Counted from the first letter of the stretch, positions 45,061-54,473 are shown. The stretch is DNA of 64,000 nucleotides from an uncultured Lewinella sp. (GCA_937873655.1 CALMYQ010000101.1:186001-250000), one strand, 5' to 3'. Notes: generated by a model from the letters alone, not told the origin. Numbers and translations: made by a program.

Positions 45061-45942
45061 ATGACAGAAATTAACGGCACGCTGCTCGCTCAGGAAATCA
45101 AAAAAGAAATTGCGGAAGAGGTGCTCAAAATCACCAATGAAGGCAAAAGGCCTCCCCATCTTGCAGCGGTATTGATCGGCGAAGATCCCGCCAGCCAGGT
45201 ATACGTCCGCAACAAGGTCAAATCCTGCGAGGAGGTCGGTTTTCAGTCCACCCTGATCCGCAGGGATGCAGCGATCCCGGAAGAAGAACTGCTCGGCATC
45301 GTGGACGAACTCAACCGGAACAGCGAGATTGACGGGTTTATTGTTCAGCTTCCCTTACCCCGGCATATCAACGAAGACCGGGTCACCCTGGCCATCAAAC
45401 CGGAAAAGGATGTGGATGGTTTTCATCCGGTCAATTTCGGGCGTATGGCGCAAGGCCTCCCCTGCTACCTTCCCGCCACCCCTTGCGGCATCATCGAAAT
45501 GATGAAACGTTACAATATCTCTGCTGAAGGCAAGGAAGTGGTGGTCATCGGCCGGAGCAATATCGTCGGTACCCCGATCGCGTTGTTGCTGTCCCAGAAA
45601 TCCAATCCGGGCAACGGGACCGTAACGATATGTCACAGCCGCACCAAAAACCTGCGGGAACACACCCTGAAGGCCGATATCCTGATCGCAGCCATCGGAC
45701 GGGCCAATTTTGTAACGGCCGATATGGTCAAAGAAGGCGTTGTTGTGATCGATGTCGGGATCAACCGGGTAGACGCGCCGGAAACCAAAAGAGGCTACAA
45801 ACTGGCCGGAGATGTCGATTTTGCCGGCGTAGCGCCAAAAGCCTCCTTCATTACGCCGGTACCCGGCGGCGTGGGTCCGATGACCGTTGTCTCCCTATTG
45901 TTGAACACCCTCAAAGCCAACCGGAAAGAAATTTATCCCTAA
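45061..45942 (+). CDS. folD: Bifunctional methylene-THF dehydrogenase/cyclohydrolase
   Basis: Interconverts 5,10-methylene-THF, 5,10-methenyl-THF and 10-formyl-THF for one-carbon metabolism. Catalytic Lys54 and neighbouring Tyr48 are in SQVYVRNKVKSCEEVG; DGFIVQLPLPRHI, PCGIIEMMKRY, VVVIGRSNIVGTPIALLL (NADP site) and the C-terminal PGGVGPMTVVSLLLNT are all conserved. 293 residues, complete. The DinB-like gene starts 10 nt downstream, so they are probably co-transcribed. Confidence 0.96.
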   Translation: MTEINGTLLAQEIKKEIAEEVLKITNEGKRPPHLAAVLIGEDPASQVYVRNKVKSCEEVGFQSTLIRRDAAIPEEELLGIVDELNRNSEIDGFIVQLPLPRHINEDRVTLAIKPEKDVDGFHPVNFGRMAQGLPCYLPATPCGIIEMMKRYNISAEGKEVVVIGRSNIVGTPIALLLSQKSNPGNGTVTICHSRTKNLREHTLKADILIAAIGRANFVTADMVKEGVVVIDVGINRVDAPETKRGYKLAGDVDFAGVAPKASFITPVPGGVGPMTVVSLLLNTLKANRKEIYP

Positions 45943-45952
45943 ATTCAGATAA

Positions 45953-46483
45953 ATGAACGGAAAAACTGCCGCCGTCAGCATGGCGGAACAAATTATCGGG
46001 CTGCTGGATCAGATCGACAGGGTCCACTACAGCCAGCCGCTTTCCATTTTCAATGGTGCAACATTAGGCCAGCATTTCAGACATATCTTTGACTTTTACG
46101 ATTGTTTTGTGAAAGGACTTCCCGAAATGAAACTGGATTACGCCGCTAGGGAAAGGAATCCGATGATCGAAAAAGACCCGGCTTATGCCAATGAGGCCTT
46201 TTCCCGCTTGTTGCCCTACCTGAACGAACTTGAGGAGGAAAGGGATATGTCCGTCAGGGCCCATTTTGATCAGGATAAAGGGCCGTTGGAGCATACGATG
46301 CTGAAATCTTCCGTAGGCAGGGAACTGATGTTCATATGCGATCACGCCATCCACCATCTGGCTTTGATCAAAGTGGGCTGGAAATGGGTGGCGCCAGGCG
46401 CTGATCTGGACGAGAACCTGGGCGTTGCGCCCAGTACGCTGGCCTATCGCAAGGGGCACCAGGCGCCGAATGACCAGGCCTGA
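45953..46483 (+). CDS. DinB-like four-helix-bundle protein
   Basis: A 176-residue protein of the DinB/YfiT superfamily (metal-binding four-helix bundle). Candidate metal ligands are His in LGQHFRHIFDFYD (about 38-50) and the HxxxH-like pair in CDHAIHHLALIKVG (about 132-145). Members include thiol-dependent enzymes and DNA-damage-induced proteins of unknown role, so no reaction is assigned. It sits 10 nt behind folD and ends before a terminator hairpin. Confidence 0.8.
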   Translation: MNGKTAAVSMAEQIIGLLDQIDRVHYSQPLSIFNGATLGQHFRHIFDFYDCFVKGLPEMKLDYAARERNPMIEKDPAYANEAFSRLLPYLNELEEERDMSVRAHFDQDKGPLEHTMLKSSVGRELMFICDHAIHHLALIKVGWKWVAPGADLDENLGVAPSTLAYRKGHQAPNDQA

Positions 46484-46497
46484 AAACAGGTGATCGT

Positions 46498-46542
46498 TTT
46501 CTCCCGCAGATCCGGCTGACCATTCCGGACCTGCGGGAGAAA
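46498..46542. terminator. Convergent terminator hairpin
   Basis: tttctcccgcag (46498-46509) pairs perfectly with ctgcgggagaaa (46531-46542); the 21-nt interior contains a further TCCGG/CCGGA stem. It lies between the DinB-like gene and the convergent DUF5689 gene, 11 nt from the latter's stop. Confidence 0.65.
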
Positions 46543-46553
46543 CGAGCTTATTA

Positions 46554-48593
46554 CTACTGAATATCGGCCAGCGACCTGATATTGATTTGCGCAGCGTTGA
46601 AGTCGGAAACCATTGCGACAATGGTGACCGCGCCCGCAGGTACATTTGAATTGGCAAACGGCGCCTGCGTCCGCGTAAACATCACAATCGTGCCGGTACC
46701 GTCCGTTACATTCTTGCTGCCTGAATAGGACCCGCCTTCCGGGAAGGTAGCATTCGCAATTTTCACCAGCGTCGATTCCAGCTTCTGCGCACCCTGCATA
46801 TCCGTCAGGATCTCCTGGATGGTCACGGTTTTCGGGGTCGGCAGCGTGCCTGCGCCCTTATCCGTTACCAGGGCATTCGGCACGTTATTGATCTGCAACA
46901 ACCCGTTGAATTCCGAAAGTTCCTGACCGCCGACCTGGATCTCCAGTTCGGTACCGAGCGGATAGGTATGGTCCGCTGTGAGGCGGATAACCACCCCGCC
47001 GGAAGTATCCTGAAAGACGAGGTTTTTGGTGGTGGTATTGGCGTTGGCGTAATCAGAGATGACAATTCCCTTGATGGTTTTACCGGTTGGAACGGTGCTC
47101 GCGCCCCCGGCAAAAAGCTGGCGCAGTTCGCCCAGGGAGATCGGTGTTCCGCCGCTGCCGGTATTGCCGCCTTCAACGTCCGAAAGGTTGCGAATGATGA
47201 GTTGCGCCCCGTCGAAGTCGGAAGCGACACCGGTCACATTCACTTTCCCGGTCGGCACAGCGCTTCCGGAGAAATTCGCCTGGGTGCGCGTAAACATCGG
47301 AAGCGTATTCGCGCCGTCGGCAATGGTGACCGTGCCTGAATAGACGGGGTTTCCGGTCAATTCTACCTCCGTGAATTTGACCAGGGTGGACTCCCATGCC
47401 TCGGCATTGGCCTTGTATTCCTGTACGGTCGTTGCACGCGGGGTCGGCAAAGTACCCGCGCCCTTTTTGACCGCATTATCATTGGAAACGTTGTTGACCT
47501 GGAGCAAGCCCCTGAATTCCGAAAGTTCCTGGCCGCCGATGCCCACTTCTACTTCATCGCCCAGGTTAAAGGTATGGGTGGAGGTGAAGCGAACCATGAT
47601 GCCGGCCGTTCCGTCCTGGATCACCAGATTGCGGCCGTCCCAGTTGTTGTTGGTCCGGTCGGAGATCACAACGCCTTTGATGTTCTTGCCGTCGGGGCCT
47701 TTTACGCCGCCTGTGGTGTAAACCGTACGCAAATCACTGATCGGCATGAGGGTGCCGCCCGAAACCGGATCGCAGCGATCGCCGGTCATTTGAACGTCAT
47801 CCGGATCGCGGATCACCAATTGGCGGGTCCCCCGGAAAACGCTCATGACCGCGGTCAGGGTGCCGCTGCCGGTCGGCGTCAGTTGAGCCGCGAAATCAGC
47901 AAAGCCGCTGGAACGAAGGATAACCGCATTCTTGTTGCAGTCTTCCACGTTCCGGTTCAGCGAAAACTGGTTGACTGCGTCCGCGTAGGTGGCGCCGGCA
48001 TCAGCGGAGGCAAACTGTACGCTTTCGAATTTGACGAGGGTATTCAGGATGGTTTTCAGGAATGCGTCGTCCGCAAGTTCCGGAATCGTAACGATCCGGG
48101 GTTCAACAGTCACATCGCGTTCGGTCACAAAAACGTGCTGGTTGATGCGCACTTCTTCAACGGCCTGCCCCGGGCTGCCGTTCAATTGCGGCAATCCTTC
48201 GTAGTATCCCAGCGAAAGCCCCTGGCACTTGATCACCAGGCGGGACCCTTCGGGAAAGTCGTTGTATAAGCCCACAGCATTCAGCCGGACCAGTATACCG
48301 CCTGTATTGTCCTGAATGACAATTTGTTTGTAGAGGTTTCCGGATCTGTCATCGGCAACCACGACGCCGCCGATATTGAATTCTTCGTTGATCTCCACGT
48401 CTCCGGCGCCGCTGCCGAGCGCAAGCAGATCGCCAATGGTTTTGTTGGGTTCCAGTGTGGAAAGTCCTCGCACAGGGGGTTCATCGAAATCCTGGTCGAC
48501 ACAGCCCGACCAAAAGAAGAGAGCGGAAACAGCGAGAAGCATTATCCACTGACCACGCAAACGGATCATAAACAGTGATTTTGGATTAAACAT
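46554..48593 (-). CDS. DUF5689-type lipoprotein with three repeated domains
   Basis: A 679-residue surface lipoprotein; lipobox Cys about residue 31 (FFWSGC). Three copies of an OB-fold-like DUF5689 domain follow (about 45-265, 275-465, 480-679), each with [LV]V.QD...GI.[VI]R, GQ[EG]LS.[FY].GL.Q.N, a TLPTP..T..E segment and a [FI][ED]..LVK.. strand. Copies two and three are nearly alike (for example GQELSEFRGLLQVNNV and GQELSEFNGLLQINNV). The start at 48593 overlaps the TonB receptor stop by one base (TAATG), which indicates translational coupling; an ATG eight codons in is possible. In Bacteroidota such proteins accompany nucleases; function here is inferred. Confidence 0.82.
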   Translation of the reverse strand: MFNPKSLFMIRLRGQWIMLLAVSALFFWSGCVDQDFDEPPVRGLSTLEPNKTIGDLLALGSGAGDVEINEEFNIGGVVVADDRSGNLYKQIVIQDNTGGILVRLNAVGLYNDFPEGSRLVIKCQGLSLGYYEGLPQLNGSPGQAVEEVRINQHVFVTERDVTVEPRIVTIPELADDAFLKTILNTLVKFESVQFASADAGATYADAVNQFSLNRNVEDCNKNAVILRSSGFADFAAQLTPTGSGTLTAVMSVFRGTRQLVIRDPDDVQMTGDRCDPVSGGTLMPISDLRTVYTTGGVKGPDGKNIKGVVISDRTNNNWDGRNLVIQDGTAGIMVRFTSTHTFNLGDEVEVGIGGQELSEFRGLLQVNNVSNDNAVKKGAGTLPTPRATTVQEYKANAEAWESTLVKFTEVELTGNPVYSGTVTIADGANTLPMFTRTQANFSGSAVPTGKVNVTGVASDFDGAQLIIRNLSDVEGGNTGSGGTPISLGELRQLFAGGASTVPTGKTIKGIVISDYANANTTTKNLVFQDTSGGVVIRLTADHTYPLGTELEIQVGGQELSEFNGLLQINNVPNALVTDKGAGTLPTPKTVTIQEILTDMQGAQKLESTLVKIANATFPEGGSYSGSKNVTDGTGTIVMFTRTQAPFANSNVPAGAVTIVAMVSDFNAAQINIRSLADIQ

Positions 48594-51403
48594 TAAATTC
48601 TGAAGGCCAGGCTGACAAAATAATTCCGGCCGAAACTATAGAAATACCGGCTCGGGAACAGATCCGGATTCTTGTTCTCGAAATCGAAGCGAAACTGCTC
48701 GTATCCCCCGGTAATGAAATCCTTCTTGTCGAGTATGTTATTCACCCCGACGTTCAGGTAGATATACAGGTCCTTGATCTTCCAGGATTTGCCGCCGAAA
48801 AAGTCAAGCGTATACGCCGAAGGCGCTTTTTCCTGGTAAACGATGCGCTTCCAAAGGTCCGAGTCAGGGTCTACCGCCTGCTGGGTGTAATCCGGATTGG
48901 ACACGTAGGAAACCGCCTCCAGTGTACGCCTTTCGGGGTAGAAATCCATGTAGATGTCATCAAAAAAGTTGAAGTTCAGGCTGGCGAACCAAAAGTCTTT
49001 GCCACTGTAGTTCAGCCCGAACGTATACGCTTTTTGCGGACCGTTGGGCACATAAAAGTTCTTCAGGTAAATAACCTTTTCGGCCAGTTTGGCGGCGCTG
49101 TTGTCCAGGTAGATCCTTGCCAGCGGCCGGTTGGTGTAGGTATACTGGCCCAAAGCCGCCACCGCGCTGATCTTCAGCCGGGAGAAAGCCCTGATCTCGC
49201 CGGCGATCTCAAGCCCCATATGCCGGGTATCGATGCCGGTCATGATATAGTTCACAAATCCGCCTTCGGAGATCGCACCATCGCCCAGATTGCTGTCCAG
49301 AAACAGGCTCCTGTTGAACAATTGGTCTTTGAAGTCGGTATAATACCCCACCAGGCGGGCTTTGGCATAAGGTGCGCGAAGCAGATACCCGCCTTCGAAG
49401 GACAGGATTTTCTCATTGGTCAGATCCTCTACCAGAGCGTTTCGCGTCCGTTGCGCCAGGAAGGCGTTTCTGGACATCGGCGCCCTGGAAATATACCCGC
49501 CGTTGACAAAGAAGTAGTTCCGGCCGTCGAGTTTGTAGGTGATCCCCGATTTGGCGCCGTATTCAAAGAAATCGGCTTTTTCGGACTCGCCCAGGGAGTT
49601 ATCGGGGAAACGGCCGTTCTGCACCTTGCCGTCCCGCCAGTACGTATTCTTGTCGGCGCTGCCGGCGAGGAAGAAGTCAAGATGCTTGAAGGAAAAATCC
49701 CCCTGGAGCCAGCCGCCGCCCTTGCGGACATTGATATTGTAATTGTACCCGAAGATATCCCCCTGCCTGAGTATTCTGTTGGGGATCGCCAGGTCATTCT
49801 GGATGTAATCGTTGCTGGCGCCGGGCACAAACTCCGAGAATTTGTCGATATCCACATAAAAATCAGCGCCCAACAGGTCGTCGAGCACCTTGAAGTTTTC
49901 GCTGACGTAAAGCTGATAATTCAACCCGCCGTTGATGGTGAAGTGCTCGTTGACGTCAATCGCCAGAATCGTGTTCAGGTTGGCGGTTTTGCTGTCAAAC
50001 CGCCGTTCTTCCACCACGTACTGCGCGCGGTTGCCGGTCACGCTGTTGCCTTCGATGCCATTGGCATTTTCCACTGTTGTCAGGTTGTGGCGGTTGACGT
50101 CGTACATATAATCCCAATCGAGCTGCCGCAGGGATTCGTTTGCCCGGAGCAGGGCCTCGACCTCGGCGGATTGTTCGTTCTGAATATAGCTGGGCAAACG
50201 ACGATAATAATCCGGTCGCGGATCGCGGGCGTTGTACCAGTCCAGCGCGGTGGTACCGGCTCTGCCGAACTGATAAGAAGCGGCCGTCGTCAACCGGGCA
50301 TTGTCGCTGATATCCCAGTCATGACGCATAATGGCCATGGGCTGATTGTATTGGGAAACGCGGGAATTCCGCTTCTCGCCGTTCTGATATCCCCAATAGG
50401 AGTTGTAATAATTGGTGCCGGCCAGGTCGTACATTTCCTTGGTGGAAGCGCCCGATCTGCCCCGTTTGCTGGGGGCGCCCAGGAAAGTGAAATTAAAGAG
50501 ATGTTTGCTCCCGATCTTCTTATCGACGCTCATGAAATAGGACCAGGCGTCGTAAAAGGTACCGGGTACATATCCTTCTTCCGCCCAACGGCGGGAAGCG
50601 CTCAACGAAACCGCCCAGCCGTTCTTCAGCAGGCCGGTCGACCAGGTCCCCATCACGCGATGGCGATAAGCCCGGTTGGACAGGGCGTAGGATACCCTGA
50701 ACTGTTTGCGGTGATTGGAGGCCCGGGTATCGATGTTGGAAGCCCCGCCGATGCCGCCGAAGGCGAATTCACCGGCCTCCAGGCCGATGATATTGTCCCT
50801 GTTGCGGGTGACATCGTTGAGGCCGCCCCACTCGCTCCAGAAAACGCTGCCGCTTTCCGGATCGTTCATAGACACGCCGTTGAACAATACCTGGGAATAA
50901 TCGGAGTCGTAACCTCTGATGTTAAACCGGTACGTGCTCAGGTTGTAAGCCGCCGCGGAAATGAACACATCGCGCGAGGCGGTCAACACCCCCGATATGT
51001 TTTGCGCACCTGAACTGATATCCTCGTCCGTGCTCAGGGTGACCGTGGGAATGATTTCCTCGGAACCGATCAAATCCTGGTTTTCCTCGACATCCAGGTT
51101 GACCGATCCCAGCTCGACAACCGATTGGCCGTTGACTTTCTGCGACAGGTTCAGCGTCCGGTAGCCGGCCACGGAAAAGGTCAGAACAACTTCGTCCGCA
51201 CCGACCACCGCTTCCAGTTTGAAAGCGCCATCGGCATCAGATGTGGTGCTGGTTGTTAGCAGGCTGACTGTGGTTCCCGGGATGGGCCGCCCTGAAAGCT
51301 GGTCAATTACTTTACCCTGGAATATGGTTTGGCCATTGAGGTTGAAGCTAAAAATGCAGCAGACAAAGGCAAGCGCTGCAAAAAATGGTAGACGTTCAAA
51401 CAT
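48593..51403 (-). CDS. TonB-dependent outer membrane receptor
   Basis: A 936-residue receptor. Signal peptide, a carboxypeptidase-regulatory-like (CarbopepD_reg_2) domain (about 27-105, FQGKVIDQLSGRPIPGTTV), a plug domain (about 120-240, YRFNIRGYDSDYSQVLFNGV and VNDPESGSVFWSEWGGLND-like segment, FGGIGGASNID) and a 22-strand-type barrel ending in YFVSLAFRI with a terminal aromatic/hydrophobic residue. No SusD-like partner is present; instead a DUF5689 lipoprotein is translationally coupled downstream and a secreted endonuclease-phosphatase is divergent upstream. It may import nucleotide or phosphate-containing products, which is inference. Confidence 0.93.
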   Translation of the reverse strand: MFERLPFFAALAFVCCIFSFNLNGQTIFQGKVIDQLSGRPIPGTTVSLLTTSTTSDADGAFKLEAVVGADEVVLTFSVAGYRTLNLSQKVNGQSVVELGSVNLDVEENQDLIGSEEIIPTVTLSTDEDISSGAQNISGVLTASRDVFISAAAYNLSTYRFNIRGYDSDYSQVLFNGVSMNDPESGSVFWSEWGGLNDVTRNRDNIIGLEAGEFAFGGIGGASNIDTRASNHRKQFRVSYALSNRAYRHRVMGTWSTGLLKNGWAVSLSASRRWAEEGYVPGTFYDAWSYFMSVDKKIGSKHLFNFTFLGAPSKRGRSGASTKEMYDLAGTNYYNSYWGYQNGEKRNSRVSQYNQPMAIMRHDWDISDNARLTTAASYQFGRAGTTALDWYNARDPRPDYYRRLPSYIQNEQSAEVEALLRANESLRQLDWDYMYDVNRHNLTTVENANGIEGNSVTGNRAQYVVEERRFDSKTANLNTILAIDVNEHFTINGGLNYQLYVSENFKVLDDLLGADFYVDIDKFSEFVPGASNDYIQNDLAIPNRILRQGDIFGYNYNINVRKGGGWLQGDFSFKHLDFFLAGSADKNTYWRDGKVQNGRFPDNSLGESEKADFFEYGAKSGITYKLDGRNYFFVNGGYISRAPMSRNAFLAQRTRNALVEDLTNEKILSFEGGYLLRAPYAKARLVGYYTDFKDQLFNRSLFLDSNLGDGAISEGGFVNYIMTGIDTRHMGLEIAGEIRAFSRLKISAVAALGQYTYTNRPLARIYLDNSAAKLAEKVIYLKNFYVPNGPQKAYTFGLNYSGKDFWFASLNFNFFDDIYMDFYPERRTLEAVSYVSNPDYTQQAVDPDSDLWKRIVYQEKAPSAYTLDFFGGKSWKIKDLYIYLNVGVNNILDKKDFITGGYEQFRFDFENKNPDLFPSRYFYSFGRNYFVSLAFRI

Positions 51404-51425
51404 ACTTTAGATTTGAAAAGCTGGG

Positions 51426-51433
51426 CAAAATTA
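51426..51433 (-). promoter_or_regulatory. -7 promoter box for the TonB receptor operon
   Basis: The minus strand reads TAATTTTG, 22 nt before the receptor ATG; the same word (CAAAATTA on the plus strand) recurs about 40 nt upstream. Confidence 0.4.
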
Positions 51434-51561
51434 AAACTAATTGACAATCTTGCTTTCTTCCGGCGCCAAAATTAACACTAACTTAATTCTTTGCCACATC
51501 TTTATTTAAGAACTTTGCCACTTGTTTTGCGTCTAAACAAATAAATTGCAATTTTTGCACG

Positions 51562-52605
51562 ATGAAAGTCATTCAAATCCTTCTGTTCCTGGCGCTGTTC
51601 GTCTGCCGGGAAGGCATTTCCCAAAAACAACAATACCGGGTCGGCATAGTCGGCTTTTACAACCTCGAAAACCTGTTTGATACCGACAATGATCCGAATA
51701 TCAACGACGAGGAGTTCACACCGGACGGACTCCGGAAATGGACCCCCGAGCTATACGCCGATAAACTGGGTAACCTTTCCCAGGTCATTTCAGAACTCGG
51801 CACCGAGATCTCCCCTGACGGCGTTGCCATCCTGGGCGTAAGCGAGATCGAAAACCGGAAAGTGCTTGAGGACCTCGTCAAACAGCCCAAAATCGCCGCC
51901 AGGAATTACCAGATCGTTCAGTTCGACTCTCCCGATATGCGCGGCATTGACGTCGGCTTGTTGTACCAACCCAAATATTTCAAGGTTACCGGCAGCCGGG
52001 CCATCCCGTTGATGATCTACGATGACAACGGCGAGCGGATCCGGACCAGAGACATCCTTTTTGTTTCCGGCGAACTCGACGGCGAACCTTTGCATGTGTT
52101 GGTCAACCACTGGCCGTCAAGGCGCGGCGGCGAAGCGGCTTCCCAACCCTTGAGGAATGCCGGCGCCATGATCTGCAAACAGGTGGTCGACTCCCTGATC
52201 AATGCCGACCCTTCCGCCAAGGTCATGATCATGGGCGACCTGAACGACGACCCCACCAGTCCCAGTGTCCGGAAAGTGCTGGCCGCGGAGGGGAAAATAA
52301 AAGAAGTCCGGTCCAAAGGCCTGTTCAATCCGATGTTTGACTTGTATAAAAAGGGGATCGGCACCCTCGCCTACCAGGATGCGTGGAACCTGTTCGATCA
52401 GATCATACTCTCCAAGGGGTTGATCAGCGCCCGCGTCGGAGGGTACCAGTATTTCCAGGTCAAGATCCACAACCCGGCCTACCTGTTCCAGAAATCAGGT
52501 CATTTCAAAGGGTATCCTTTCCGGACTTTCGACGGGGATGTATACGCCGGCGGTTACAGCGACCACTTTCCGGTGTATGTGGTGTTGGCGAAGAAAGTGG
52601 AATAA
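51562..52605 (+). CDS. Secreted endonuclease/exonuclease/phosphatase family protein
   Basis: A 347-residue exported enzyme (signal peptide IQILLFLALFVCREGIS) of the EEP (DNase I-like) superfamily. Family landmarks: VGFYNLENLFDTDNDP (metal Asn/Glu region), ILGVSEIENRKVLEDL (metal Glu), VLVNHWPSRRGGE (catalytic His), MIMGDLNDDPTSPSV (Asp/Asn) and GYSDHFPVYVVL (Asp-His). Substrate could be DNA, RNA or a phosphodiester or phosphoester; members of this subset are mostly secreted by Bacteroidota. Divergent from the TonB receptor with 158 nt between starts. Confidence 0.9.
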   Translation: MKVIQILLFLALFVCREGISQKQQYRVGIVGFYNLENLFDTDNDPNINDEEFTPDGLRKWTPELYADKLGNLSQVISELGTEISPDGVAILGVSEIENRKVLEDLVKQPKIAARNYQIVQFDSPDMRGIDVGLLYQPKYFKVTGSRAIPLMIYDDNGERIRTRDILFVSGELDGEPLHVLVNHWPSRRGGEAASQPLRNAGAMICKQVVDSLINADPSAKVMIMGDLNDDPTSPSVRKVLAAEGKIKEVRSKGLFNPMFDLYKKGIGTLAYQDAWNLFDQIILSKGLISARVGGYQYFQVKIHNPAYLFQKSGHFKGYPFRTFDGDVYAGGYSDHFPVYVVLAKKVE

Positions 52606-52614
52606 TCCGGCGCT

Positions 52615-53376
52615 TCAGAAATCGCAGAGGTGTCCGTTTTCCTTCAGCCATTTCTCGGCCTCTGCGTAGGAAGGCATGGCCTTTTCCACAATTTTCCAAT
52701 ACCGGTCGGAGTGGTTGTGCTCCAGCAAGTGAGCCAGCTCATGGATGATCACATAGTCTACCACGAAGGGCGGCGCAAATAATAGTCTGGTGGAAAAATT
52801 GATCCGGCCGGAAGAAGAGCAACTGCCCCAACGTCCGTGGGCATAGCGCAAGGTTACGGATTTGATCGGTTTGCTGAAATGGAGCTCGTTGAGCTGGTGC
52901 GTCCGGCGGGTAATTTCAGTCAGGAAATCCGAGGCGACAACGCGGCTCAACAAGGTACGGATATTCTTTTGAAGGGAAGCGCCTCCATCCGAATCCGCCA
53001 ACCTGAGTTCAATAGTACCATTTTTCAGGCTGGCGGTGTGGGTCAATCTGGGTTCGGTCCGGATTTGGAGCGCATATCGCCGGTCGCCGACTTGCATCAC
53101 CTGCCCGTCCGCATAAACCCGCTCTTCAAACCGGTCCATCAGACCCGGTTTCTTACGCTCCAGCTTATCCAGCCAGGTACCCAGATTGACCAGCACATCT
53201 TCCAGCTTAGGGCGCATGAGCAGCCCCGAGGGCAGGCGAAGGATGATCTCTTTTTTGCCCAGCGCCATGCGGATGGAGCGCCGGCTTTCCCAGATCACCA
53301 GCAAGGGCAATTCCCTGCCCCGCCAAAGAAAACTCCTTCGGTCCTCCTTTTTGGTCCTGTTGCTTTTTTTAGCCAT
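52615..53376 (-). CDS. YgjP/SprT-like M48-type metallopeptidase
   Basis: A 253-residue protein with the YgjP-like metallopeptidase domain: RYAHGRWGSCSSSGRINFS, then the zinc-binding VDYVIIHELAHLLEHNHSDRYW in which HELAH and the following His provide the ligands. No signal or membrane segment. The ATG at 53376 is chosen over the in-frame TTG at 53388; it overlaps the end of serC by eight bases. Substrate unknown. Confidence 0.85.
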   Translation of the reverse strand: MAKKSNRTKKEDRRSFLWRGRELPLLVIWESRRSIRMALGKKEIILRLPSGLLMRPKLEDVLVNLGTWLDKLERKKPGLMDRFEERVYADGQVMQVGDRRYALQIRTEPRLTHTASLKNGTIELRLADSDGGASLQKNIRTLLSRVVASDFLTEITRRTHQLNELHFSKPIKSVTLRYAHGRWGSCSSSGRINFSTRLLFAPPFVVDYVIIHELAHLLEHNHSDRYWKIVEKAMPSYAEAEKWLKENGHLCDF

Positions 53377-54442
53377 GCTTGCGCGCAAAATCCTGCATCA
53401 CGTCTACCAAAACCTGTATGCTTTCCTCGCTCATCGCGTTGTAGATGGAAGCCCTGACCCCGCCGACCGACCGGTGCCCCTTTATGTCGACACAGTTGGC
53501 TTCTTTGGCGGCCTTCAGGAACAGCGAATCCACTTCCTCGCTGGCGCCGACGAAAGTCACGTTCATCAGGGAGCGGTCTTCCTCATTCACAACCGTGCCT
53601 TTGAACAGCGGGTTTCTGTCAATCTCATTGTAAAGCAACGCCGCCTTTTTGCGGTTATGGGCCTCCATGGCATTCAGGCCGCCGTTGGCTTTGATCCAGC
53701 GCAGCGTGAGCATCATGACATAGATCGGGAATACCGGCGGCGTATTGTAAGTGGATTCGTTCTCGATGTGCAGGCGATAGTCCAGCATGGAAGGCAAATG
53801 ACGCTGCACAGTGCCCAGCAAGTCTTTCCGGACAATCACCAGCGTAACCCCGGCAGGGCCCAGGTTTTTCTGCGCGCCTGCATAAATAAGGCCGAATCGA
53901 TCCCAATCCAGCGGGCGGCTGAACATATCGGACGACATATCCGCAACGATCGGCAGAGAGGTCTGCGGCCACCAGTGCTGCTGTGTACCGAAAATGGTAT
54001 TATTGCTGGTGATGTGCAGGTATTTTGCGTGGTTGGAAACCGAATAATCCTTCGGGATATAATTGTAATTATCCGCCTTTGAAGAAGCCAGGACCTCAAC
54101 CTTGCCGAAGGCTTTGGCTTCCTTGATCGCCTTGGAGGACCAGGCGCCTGTATCGACGTACAAAGCGGTGTCCTCCGGGTCGATGAGGTTCATCGGGGCC
54201 ATGAAGAACTGGGTGCTGGCGCCGCCGGAGAGGAAAATAACGCCGTATTCATCCCCAAGACCGGTCATTTCCCTGACCAGCTCTTCCGCTTCGGCCAGGA
54301 CCGGCGTAAAGAGGGCGCTGCGGTGCGAGATTTCCAGTATGGAGAGCCCGGAGTTATTGAATTCGACACATGCCTGAGCGGCTTGTTCCATAACTTCGGC
54401 CGGCAGAATGGCCGGGCCGGGGCTAAAATTGTGCTTTTTCAT
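53369..54442 (-). CDS. serC: Phosphoserine aminotransferase
   Basis: PLP enzyme of serine (and pyridoxine) biosynthesis, converting 3-phosphohydroxypyruvate and glutamate to phosphoserine. Motifs: HNFSPGPAILPAEVM at the start, EISHRSALFTPVLAEAEEL, FLSGGASTQF, the PLP lysine in IYAGAQKNLGPAGVTLV, and MNVTFVG near the end. 357 residues, complete. It is followed by the YgjP-like gene and has a -7-like box upstream. No serA is adjacent. Confidence 0.96.
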   Translation of the reverse strand: MKKHNFSPGPAILPAEVMEQAAQACVEFNNSGLSILEISHRSALFTPVLAEAEELVREMTGLGDEYGVIFLSGGASTQFFMAPMNLIDPEDTALYVDTGAWSSKAIKEAKAFGKVEVLASSKADNYNYIPKDYSVSNHAKYLHITSNNTIFGTQQHWWPQTSLPIVADMSSDMFSRPLDWDRFGLIYAGAQKNLGPAGVTLVIVRKDLLGTVQRHLPSMLDYRLHIENESTYNTPPVFPIYVMMLTLRWIKANGGLNAMEAHNRKKAALLYNEIDRNPLFKGTVVNEEDRSLMNVTFVGASEEVDSLFLKAAKEANCVDIKGHRSVGGVRASIYNAMSEESIQVLVDVMQDFARKHG

Positions 54443-54473
54443 AAAAGGCTGTTGAGCGGTTTTAAATTCGGGG

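Noticed and set aside
49034..51013. Long plus-strand open frame (659 codons) opposite the TonB receptor
   Set aside because: It is a shadow of the receptor gene; the translation has no recognisable domain and an Asp/Val/Ile-rich composition typical of antisense frames.
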